The notes beneath the pieces are model-generated. The model worked only from the letters and a program-made list of their open reading frames with translations. It did no database searches and was not told where the DNA came from. A stretch of 6,313 nucleotides of DNA, from NCBI GenBank assembly GCA_050250665.1, contig JBFWOF010000099.1:1-6313 (forward strand), in the 5' to 3' direction. The stretch is from JADKFD01 sp050250665. Lineage in GTDB: Bacteria > Pseudomonadota > Gammaproteobacteria > Xanthomonadales > SZUA-5. Within the stretch, counting starts at the first letter, position 1. The number at the start of each line of letters is the position of its first letter. Shown here in pieces: positions 1 through 5,686 of this stretch. Both the position numbers and the translations under genes were made by a program.

Positions 1-82
1 TTCTCTGCGACCCTCGGCGGTCTCTGCGTTCAAGCTTCTGCAGGCACGCTGCGGCATGCTCCCGGCGACCTGTGACCCCCGC

Positions 83-109
83 GGTCGCGACGCGAGGTCG
101 CTCCTACAG
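83..109 (-). repeat. REP palindrome, GTAG-headed type
   Basis: Read on the minus strand this begins CTGTAGGAGCGACC and forms a 5-bp stem GCGAC/GTCGC (87-91 with 97-101) around a 5-nt loop. It is nearly the same element as the one inside the 140-bp array after lptB, where the loop is CTTGC. A GTAG head beside an imperfect hairpin is the hallmark of REP sequences mobilised by RAYT (TnpA-REP) transposases. That relationship is inferred from family knowledge, as no RAYT gene is in the window. Confidence 0.75.
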
Positions 110-135
110 TGGGTGAGGTCCGCGGTGCGCCTGAA

Positions 136-155
136 GATCGCGGACAGAGTCCGCT
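136..155 (-). repeat. REP palindrome, GTGG type, head lost
   Basis: The hairpin GCGGAC (140-145), AGA loop, GTCCGC (149-154) is intact. The GTGGG head present in the matching element at 395-419 is replaced by unrelated sequence after 155. This is a truncated member of the family that also follows lptB. Confidence 0.65.
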
Positions 156-189
156 ATCGCGAAACATATCGCAAGTCTCTGATTCTCTT

Positions 190-267
190 GTAGGCCACGT
201 TGGCCGCAAAGCGGCCTACGTGACTGACACAGCTGTCACGTAGACCCTTCGGGTCAACGTGACCTAC
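190..267. repeat. Head-to-head REP pair (BIME-like, 78 bp)
   Basis: Two REP elements face each other. The left one starts GTAGG at 190 on the plus strand and folds as CACGT (196-200), a T-T mismatch, GGCCGC (202-207), loop AAA, GCGGCC (211-216), ACGTG (218-222). The right one starts GTAGG at 267 on the minus strand and has the same design: CACGT (237-241), an A-A mismatch, GACCC (243-247), loop TTC, GGGTC (251-255), ACGTG (257-261). Between them lies a further inverted repeat TGACA/TGTCA. The outer stem is conserved and the inner stem differs but still pairs, which suggests structure rather than primary sequence is maintained. It differs in sequence from the REPs in the flanking direct repeats. 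Such pairs are known in other bacteria as BIMEs and can affect mRNA 3' ends or bind nucleoid proteins; no such role is shown here. Confidence 0.8.
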
Positions 268-341
268 CTCCACTGCGACCCTCGGCGTTCAAGATGCTGC
301 AGGCACGCTGCGGCACGATCCCGGCGACTTGTGAGCCCTGC

Positions 342-367
342 GGTCGCGACGCGAGGTCGCTCCTACG
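342..367 (-). repeat. REP palindrome, GTAG-headed type
   Basis: This is the copy B counterpart of 83-109. On the minus strand it reads GTAGGAGCGACC, then a GCGAG-loop side, then GTCGCGACC. The GCGAC/GTCGC stem is fully conserved between copies A and B, while several mismatches fall outside it. Confidence 0.75.
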
Positions 368-394
368 GTGGGTGATGTTCGCGGTGCGCTTGAA

Positions 395-419
395 GATCGC
401 GGACAGAGTCCGCTCCCAC
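395..419 (-). repeat. REP palindrome, GTGG-headed type, 3' of murA
   Basis: On the minus strand it reads GTGGGAGCGGACTCTGTCCG, with a perfect 6-bp stem GCGGAC/GTCCGC (399-404 with 408-413) and a 3-nt loop. It lies 33 nt past the murA stop codon, in the direction of murA transcription. The element at 5661-5686 after lptB is almost identical. There is no T tract, so it is not a canonical intrinsic terminator, though it could protect the murA mRNA 3' end. Confidence 0.75.
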
Positions 420-425
420 AGAGAG

Positions 426-452
426 CAACCAGCAACCGACAACCGACAACCG

Positions 453-453
<1 letters not shown>
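426..453. repeat. 7-bp tandem repeat (four copies) abutting murA stop
   Basis: CAACC recurs at 426, 433, 440 and 447, giving four 7-bp units of the form CAACC(A/G)(G/A), with the last unit ending at the murA stop codon. On the coding strand of murA this is a run of GGTTGTC/GGTTGCT units between the stop and the first REP. Confidence 0.8.
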
Positions 454-1712
<1,259 letters not shown>

Positions 1713-1747
1713 CAGTAGTTCCTTTTCAGTGCTTGCATGCGGCCGTC

Positions 1748-1987
1748 TTAGCCGCGCGCTGCCCATTCCTCGGGCGTGAGAGTTTTCAGCGCCAGCGCGT
1801 GGATTTCTCCGCCGAGCTTGTCGCCCAGTGTTTCATACACCCGCCGATGGCGTTGCAGCGGGCGCAATCCTGCGAATTCGGAGGCGATCACCAGCGCCTC
1901 GAAGTGCACGCCGTCGGCGCCTTCAACACTGACCTTGGCGCCCGGCATTCCGGCGGCAATCATCGCTTGGACAGTTTCGGCATTCAT
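1748..1987 (-). CDS. ibaG: BolA-family protein, IbaG type
   Basis: This small 79-residue protein has a single BolA/IbaG fold. Features are an N-terminal helix, a DGVHFEALV strand with His28, the helix-turn region LQRHRRVYETLG (44-55), and the C-terminal block IHALALKTLTPEEW (62-75), whose His63 is the conserved position BolA proteins use as an iron-sulfur ligand with monothiol glutaredoxins. It contains no cysteine, which fits the BolA_H/IbaG subtype. The family acts in Fe-S cluster trafficking with glutaredoxin, and IbaG is linked to acid stress and envelope integrity in E. coli and Vibrio; the exact role is unsettled. The start ATG (1985-1987) has AAGGAT upstream at normal spacing. Its place directly ahead of murA is the conserved gammaproteobacterial arrangement and supports the IbaG assignment over BolA proper. 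In E. coli the mla genes precede ibaG; here they do not. Confidence 0.93.
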   Translation of the reverse strand: MNAETVQAMIAAGMPGAKVSVEGADGVHFEALVIASEFAGLRPLQRHRRVYETLGDKLGGEIHALALKTLTPEEWAARG

Positions 1988-2061
1988 GCTGTGGATCCTT
2001 GGTCGGAGGTGTTCGAAGCCCCAAAGTCGTGCCCACGGGTACCTGTGCCCGGGCGGTTCCC

Positions 2062-2089
2062 TTGGGTTCAGCTGCCCGGGGTGTAGACT
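2062..2089 (+). promoter_or_regulatory. Possible sigma-70-like promoter for the kdsD unit
   Basis: TTGGGT (2062-2067) and TAGACT (2084-2089) are separated by 16 bases, each matching the sigma-70 consensus at about four of six positions. Transcription would begin near 2096 and give a leader of about 90 nt containing the hairpins at 2102-2139. It is a weak match in GC-rich DNA and could be chance. Confidence 0.3.
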
Positions 2090-2101
2090 TCGGACCGATT
2101 C

Positions 2102-2139
2102 GGGGCAAGTGCCCCAAAGAGGGGCGCCGATGCTATCGG
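2102..2139 (+). promoter_or_regulatory. Leader inverted repeats with alternative pairing
   Basis: Three complementary arms lie in a row: GGGGC (2102-2106), GCCCC (2111-2115) and GGGGC (2121-2125). The middle arm can pair with either neighbour, with loops AAGT or AAAGA, but not both. They are followed at once by CCGAT (2127-2131), GCT, ATCGG (2135-2139). If transcribed, this would be a compact structured 5' leader. No known riboswitch family was recognised. Confidence 0.4.
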
Positions 2140-2171
2140 AAGCCGCTCGAATAGAGAATCGAACAGTTTAA
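2130..2171 (+). other. Possible 13-residue upstream ORF before kdsD
   Basis: An ATG at 2130 opens a short frame (MLSEAARIENRTV) ending TAA at 2169-2171, 14 nt before the kdsD ATG. A purine-rich AGAGGGG lies 5 nt upstream and could serve as a ribosome site. The ATG is inside the CCGAT/ATCGG hairpin. There is no run of a regulatory amino acid as in classical attenuator peptides, so this may well be a chance frame. Confidence 0.2.
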
Positions 2172-2184
2172 CGGCTGGAAACTG
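2164..2184 (+). promoter_or_regulatory. Hairpin over the kdsD ribosome-binding region
   Basis: CAGTTT (2164-2169) and AAACTG (2179-2184) are perfect complements with a 9-nt loop, ending one base before the kdsD start codon. The weak Shine-Dalgarno TGGAA (2176-2180) lies partly in the loop and partly in the 3' arm. Pairing could limit kdsD translation; the stem is short and AT-rich, so its effect is uncertain. Confidence 0.35.
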
Positions 2185-2185
2185 C

Positions 2186-3193
2186 ATGAATGCCATTGTT
2201 TCACGGTCGGCCGATGGCCTGCCGTCCGCAGCGATCGCTGATGCCGGTCGCCGCGTCATCGAAATCGAGGCCGCTGCCATCAGCGCGCTGGCCGCGCGTA
2301 TCGATGGCGCCTTCACCCGTGCCTGCCAGCTGATGCTGGATTGCGAGGGCCGGGTGGTCGTCAGCGGCATGGGCAAATCCGGGCACATCGCGCGCAAGAT
2401 TGCGGCCACGCTGGCCAGCACCGGCACGCCGGCCTTCTTCGTGCATCCGGCCGAGGCCAGTCATGGCGATCTTGGCATGATCACCCCCAAGGATCTGGTG
2501 CTGGCGCTGTCCAACTCGGGCGAAACCGACGAGTTGCTGATGATCCTTCCGGTGGTCAAACGCAAGAATGTGCCGCTGATTGCGATGACCGGCAACGAAC
2601 GCTCCAGCCTGGCGCGCCAGGCCGATGTGCATCTGGACGTGGCGGTCAGCGAAGAGGCCTGCCCGCTCGGGCTGGCGCCCACCGCCAGCACCACGGCGGC
2701 GCTGGTCATGGGCGATGCCCTGGCGATCGCCCTGCTGGAAGCGCGTGGCTTCACCTCGGATGATTTCGCTGCCTCGCATCCGGCCGGCCAGCTTGGTCGG
2801 CGCCTGCTGGTGCACATCAGCGATGTCATGCACACCGGCAAGGACATCCCGCGGGTCACGCCCGAGGCCAGCGTGACCGAGGCGCTGATGGAGATGTCGC
2901 GCAAGAATCTCGGCATGACTGCCATTGCCGATGCCGAGGATCGACTGGTCGGCGTGTTCACCGATGGCGATCTGCGGCGCACGCTGGACGATGAACGCGT
3001 CGATCTGCGGGCCACGCCAGTGTCGAAACTGATGTCGCCCAATCCGCGCACCATCAGTGCCGACAAGATGGCCATCGAGGCCGCGCAGATGATGGAAGCG
3101 CACAAGATCAACGGTTTGCTGGTGGTCAACGAGGACGGGCGCCTGGTCGGCGCGCTGAATTTCCATGATCTGCTGCGGGCCCGCGTGATCTGA
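2186..3193 (+). CDS. kdsD: D-arabinose 5-phosphate isomerase KdsD
   Basis: KdsD interconverts D-ribulose 5-phosphate and D-arabinose 5-phosphate in the cytoplasm, the first step of Kdo synthesis for the LPS inner core. The 335-residue protein (E. coli 328) has an N-terminal SIS domain (about 40-180) with SGMGKSGH at 60-67 and SNSGETDE at 109-116, then two CBS domains (about 210-270 and 277-335). Residues aligning with those tested in the E. coli enzyme are present: Lys64, His93, Glu116, Glu157 and His198. The SHPAGQLGRRLL segment (197-208) links the SIS and CBS parts as in other family members. The ATG at 2186 is preceded by a weak TGGAA; the next in-frame Met is at residue 50, inside the SIS domain. 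The stop TGA overlaps the kdsC ATG by one base, implying translational coupling. Capsule-linked paralogues (KpsF, GutQ) exist, but the lpt context favours KdsD. Confidence 0.96.
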   Translation: MNAIVSRSADGLPSAAIADAGRRVIEIEAAAISALAARIDGAFTRACQLMLDCEGRVVVSGMGKSGHIARKIAATLASTGTPAFFVHPAEASHGDLGMITPKDLVLALSNSGETDELLMILPVVKRKNVPLIAMTGNERSSLARQADVHLDVAVSEEACPLGLAPTASTTAALVMGDALAIALLEARGFTSDDFAASHPAGQLGRRLLVHISDVMHTGKDIPRVTPEASVTEALMEMSRKNLGMTAIADAEDRLVGVFTDGDLRRTLDDERVDLRATPVSKLMSPNPRTISADKMAIEAAQMMEAHKINGLLVVNEDGRLVGALNFHDLLRARVI

Positions 3194-3738
3194 TGACCGC
3201 GCCGGGAGAGCCGCTGGCCGAACGCGCAAGCGCCATCCGCATCGTCGGTTTCGATGTCGATGGCGTGCTCACCGACGGTCGTCTGCTCTACGGCAATGAC
3301 GGCACCGAGGCCAAGGCCTTTCATGTGCACGATGGTCTGGGTCTGAAGCTGCTGCAGCAGGCCGGCATCATCACCGTCGTCATCAGCGCCCGTGCCAGCG
3401 CCGCCACCGAGCGCCGATTGGGCGAACTGGGTGTGGCCCATGTACACCTGGGTGTGCGCGACAAGCTGCCGCTGTTCGAGCAGATCGCCCGGGATCAGGG
3501 TCTGGGTTGGCATGATGCCGCCTACATGGGCGACGATCTGCCCGATCTCGGTATCCTCAGCCGCGTGCACCTGCCGGCCACCGTGGCCGAGGCCGCGCCC
3601 GAGGTGCTGGATCGCGCCCTCTGGGTGGCGAGCAAGCCCGCCGGCGCCGGCGCGGTGCGCCAGTTCGCTGAATTCCTGTTGCGTTCGCAAGGCAAGTTCG
3701 AGACGCTGTTGGCACCTTATCTGGGCGGTGCGCCTTGA
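3193..3738 (+). CDS. kdsC: 3-deoxy-D-manno-octulosonate 8-phosphate phosphatase KdsC
   Basis: KdsC removes phosphate from Kdo 8-phosphate to give free Kdo, two steps after KdsD. The 181-residue protein is a small HAD-superfamily phosphatase of the capless C0 type, which works as a tetramer in known members. Motif I is FDVDGVLTDGRL (20-31) with nucleophile Asp21 and acid/base Asp23. Motif II is VVISAR (62-67) with Ser65, motif III is the Lys at 91 (RDK), and motif IV is MGDDLPD (112-118). Motif II ends Ala-Arg, whereas the homologues I recall have Gly-Arg, a small departure. The start ATG shares its A with the kdsD stop. The stop TGA overlaps the TTG start of lptC by three bases within TTGA. 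All catalytic residues are in place, so the enzyme should be active. Confidence 0.96.
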   Translation: MTAPGEPLAERASAIRIVGFDVDGVLTDGRLLYGNDGTEAKAFHVHDGLGLKLLQQAGIITVVISARASAATERRLGELGVAHVHLGVRDKLPLFEQIARDQGLGWHDAAYMGDDLPDLGILSRVHLPATVAEAAPEVLDRALWVASKPAGAGAVRQFAEFLLRSQGKFETLLAPYLGGAP

Positions 3739-4310
3739 CGCCCGAACGCAGTCGCCTGTGGGCTGTCGTGCTGCTGCTGACCACCGTCGCCAGCTATGGC
3801 CTGATCCGCTGGTTTGCACCGGAGCCGCCGCCCGCACCAGCCACGGCGACGGCGCGTCAGGACAACGAGATCCGTACGGTCGAGATGCGCGTCTACGATG
3901 AGCAGGGCAAGCCCAATCTGGTATTGATCAGCCCGCGCATCAGCAGTCCGCGGCGCAGTGACGAGTATCTGATCGAGGCGCCGCTGTTTGATGTGGTCAG
4001 TGCTGACGGCGCCCGCTGGAACGGTCGCTCGCTGACCGGTCGGCTGGATGTGTCGAAAAATCGGCTGTGGCTGGAGCAGCAGGTGGTGCTCGAGGGCACC
4101 AAGGCCGAGCGGGCGCCGGTCACGATCCGCTCCGAACACATCGAATTCGGCATCGACGAGCGCGTCGCCAGCAGCGATGATGCAGTCGAAATCATCAGTC
4201 CGGGAAGTCAGATCAAGGGCGTTGGCCTGCGTGCCGATCTCAAGCAAGATCGCTTCCTGCTCCGTAGCCAGGTGGAAGGTGAATATGTTCCGAAACGCAA
4301 GCGTTCCTGA
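3735..4310 (+). CDS. lptC: LPS export system protein LptC
   Basis: LptC is a bitopic inner-membrane protein that joins the LptB2FG transporter and passes LPS to LptA in the periplasm. The 191-residue length equals that of E. coli LptC. One membrane helix spans about residues 8-27 after a short positive N-terminus (MTPERSR). A Pro/Ala-rich linker (29-41) follows, then the beta-jellyroll LptC/OstA-like domain (about 45-180), with EYLIEAPLFDVVSADG (77-92) and SPGSQIKGVGLRADL (155-169) matching the family pattern. The start is TTG at 3735, within the kdsC stop (TTGA), with GGGCGG just upstream; no ATG fits better, since the next in-frame Met is at residue 51, after the membrane helix. The last 26 nt overlap the start of lptA. 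Sequence is poorly conserved in this family, so the call rests on topology, length and position together. Confidence 0.94.
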   Translation: MTPERSRLWAVVLLLTTVASYGLIRWFAPEPPPAPATATARQDNEIRTVEMRVYDEQGKPNLVLISPRISSPRRSDEYLIEAPLFDVVSADGARWNGRSLTGRLDVSKNRLWLEQQVVLEGTKAERAPVTIRSEHIEFGIDERVASSDDAVEIISPGSQIKGVGLRADLKQDRFLLRSQVEGEYVPKRKRS

Positions 4311-4890
4311 TCTTCGCGGTGTCGCCCTGCTGTTGCTGGCGGCGACCAGCCCGCTGGCGGCGCTGGAATCCGACCGCGAACAGCCGATGCAGATCAACTC
4401 GGACCGGTTCGAAGCCGGCATGGATACCAACACCACGGTGTTGACCGGCAATGTGCGCATCGTCCAGGGCTCTCTGGTGGTCAAGGCGGCACGTGCCGAC
4501 ATCACCCAGGACAAGGGCGAGGTCTCGCGGGCGCTGCTGACCGGTGCGCCGGCCACGCTCAAGCAGACCATGACCGGCGGCGGCGAGCTCAATGCCAGCG
4601 CCAGGACCATCGACTACAAGCTGGCAGAGGAATCGGTCGATCTCAGCGGCGATGTGATTCTGGAACGGCCGCAGGGCACGCTGCGCTCCGAAAAGGTCAC
4701 CTATTCGGTGAAAACCGGCCGACTGGCCGCAGGCGAGGGCGTCAGTGGCGGCGTGCAGCTGGTGATCCCGCCCAAGGCGCCGAAGCCGGCTGATGCAGAC
4801 AAGACCAAGGAAGAAGCGCCCAAGTCCGGCGCATTGATGCGCTTGCCGGAATCCAGTCCTGCATTCGCCTACGCCGACCAGGGCAGCTGA
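4285..4890 (+). CDS. lptA: LPS export periplasmic bridge protein LptA
   Basis: LptA is the periplasmic protein whose oligomers form the hydrophobic groove bridge carrying LPS from LptC to LptD in the outer membrane. The 201-residue precursor has a signal peptide (core ALLLLAATSPLAA, 14-26, likely cut near 26). The OstA/LptA domain starts at PMQINSDRFEAG (34-45) and continues through TVLTGNVRIVQGSLVVKA (51-68) and SGDVILERPQGTLRSEKVTY (121-140). The C-terminal 40 residues (about 162-201) are Pro/Lys/Ala-rich and probably disordered, making it longer than E. coli LptA (185). I start at the ATG at 4285, 26 nt inside lptC, because GGAAGG sits 5 nt upstream and the signal peptide follows; the frame is open further upstream to 4048, but that stretch is antisensical to the family and lies inside lptC. 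Confidence 0.95.
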   Translation: MFRNASVPDLRGVALLLLAATSPLAALESDREQPMQINSDRFEAGMDTNTTVLTGNVRIVQGSLVVKAARADITQDKGEVSRALLTGAPATLKQTMTGGGELNASARTIDYKLAEESVDLSGDVILERPQGTLRSEKVTYSVKTGRLAAGEGVSGGVQLVIPPKAPKPADADKTKEEAPKSGALMRLPESSPAFAYADQGS

Positions 4891-4896
4891 GCGCGC

Positions 4897-5616
4897 ATGC
4901 TGGTTGTCGAATCGCTGAGCAAGCGCTATCGCGGCCGCGATGTGGTCCGCGGCGTGTCCTGTCATCTGAGCGTGGGTGAGGTGGTCGGGCTGCTCGGTCC
5001 CAATGGCGCCGGCAAGACCACCTGCTTCTACATGATCGTCGGCATGATCGCCGCCGATCACGGCCGCATCGAGCTTGATGGCCGCGACATCACGCCCCTG
5101 TCGATGTCCGATCGAGCGCGCATGGGCATCGGCTATCTGCCGCAGGAACCCTCGGTATTCCGGCGCCTCAGCGTCGAGGACAATCTGCTGGCGGTGCTGG
5201 AGATGCGCAAGGACCTGACCAAGCGCGGTCGCACCGTGGTGCTGGAATCCCTGCTCGAAGAGCTGCAGGTCACCCATCTGCGTGGGCAGCTGGGGCAGAG
5301 CCTGTCCGGCGGTGAACGTCGACGCGTCGAGATCGCCCGGGCACTGGCGGCCAAACCGCGCTTCATCATGCTCGACGAGCCCTTCGCCGGCGTCGACCCG
5401 ATCTCCGTCGGCGAGATCCAGGAAGCCATCGATCACCTCAAGCAACGCGGCATCGGCGTGCTGATCACCGATCACAACGTGCGCGAAACGCTCGACATCT
5501 GCGACCGCGCCTACGTGCTCAACGCCGGCCAGGTGCTGGCCGAAGGCAGCCCCAAGCAGATCCTGGCCCACCCCAAGGTGCGCGAGGTCTATCTCGGGGA
5601 CAAGTTCCGGCTCTAA
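4897..5616 (+). CDS. lptB: LPS export ABC transporter ATP-binding protein LptB
   Basis: LptB is the cytoplasmic ATPase which, as a dimer with LptF and LptG, extracts LPS from the inner membrane and pushes it along LptC-LptA. All ABC motifs are intact in the 239 residues: Walker A GPNGAGKTT (34-42), Q-loop Gln83 in YLPQEPSVF, signature LSGGERRRVEIARAL (136-150), Walker B FIMLDEP (156-162) with catalytic Glu161, D-loop AGVDP (164-168) and H-loop His193. Phe88 in the SVFRRLSV groove corresponds to the E. coli residue that contacts the LptF/G coupling helices. The start ATG is 6 nt after the lptA stop, with only a weak GGGCAG upstream, so translation may be coupled. The partners lptF and lptG are not in the window and usually lie elsewhere in the genome. 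It is the last gene before 697 bp of repeats. Confidence 0.98.
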   Translation: MLVVESLSKRYRGRDVVRGVSCHLSVGEVVGLLGPNGAGKTTCFYMIVGMIAADHGRIELDGRDITPLSMSDRARMGIGYLPQEPSVFRRLSVEDNLLAVLEMRKDLTKRGRTVVLESLLEELQVTHLRGQLGQSLSGGERRRVEIARALAAKPRFIMLDEPFAGVDPISVGEIQEAIDHLKQRGIGVLITDHNVRETLDICDRAYVLNAGQVLAEGSPKQILAHPKVREVYLGDKFRL

Positions 5617-5686
5617 CGCCCCTGTGGGAGCGGACTTTGTCGGCGATCGTCGTCGCCCCTGTGGGAGCGGACTTTGTCCGCGATCG
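5617..5686 (+). repeat. Two tandem GTGG-headed REPs directly after lptB
   Basis: The block starting CGCCCCTGTGGGAGCGGAC occurs at 5617 and again at 5654, a period of 37 bases, beginning one base after the lptB stop. The second copy has the perfect stem GCGGAC (5668-5673), TTT, GTCCGC. The first has GTCGGC on its 3' side, which breaks one pair. Both run into CGATCG. They are the same element as the minus-strand REP after murA at 395-419. No T tract follows, so neither is a standard terminator. Confidence 0.8.

Larger units (their letters stand above)
5..155. repeat. Direct repeat, copy A (composite REP-bearing unit)
   Basis: Positions 27-155 match 286-414 with about 11 mismatches in 129 bases, counted by eye, at an offset of 259. 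The match extends left over the CTGCGACCCTCGGCG stretch (5-19 against 273-287), where copy A carries 9 extra bases. Each copy contains two palindromic REP elements, both pointing left (minus strand). Copy A loses the match at 155, so its second REP lacks the CCCAC head. No coding sequence is credible here. The unit looks like a duplicated intergenic block; whether it is a mobile unit or a local duplication cannot be told from this window. Confidence 0.85.
273..421. repeat. Direct repeat, copy B (composite REP-bearing unit)
   Basis: This is the second copy of the block at 5-155, with about 91% identity over 129 bases by eye. It is the more complete copy on its right side, since its second REP keeps the GTGGG head (CCCAC at 415-419). 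It lies just beyond the murA stop codon, so it is in the murA 3' untranslated region or the adjoining spacer. Confidence 0.85.
1988..2185. promoter_or_regulatory. Divergent intergenic region between ibaG and kdsD
   Basis: These 198 bp separate the two start codons and must hold the promoters for both units, unless either is read from further away. On the kdsD side there are several short inverted repeats, described separately. I could not find a strong -35/-10 pair for ibaG on the minus strand. Both sides feed envelope polymers, so a shared control element is conceivable, but no recognised operator was seen. Confidence 0.7.

Noticed and set aside
1713..1766. Upstream in-frame start for murA adding 18 residues
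   Set aside because: It would overlap ibaG and add residues (MGSARLRRPHAS...) not seen in MurA, whereas the MAKI start has a good ribosome site.
2461..3837. 458-codon minus-strand frame across kdsD, kdsC and lptC
   Set aside because: Antisense shadow of three confidently assigned genes, with no recognisable domain.
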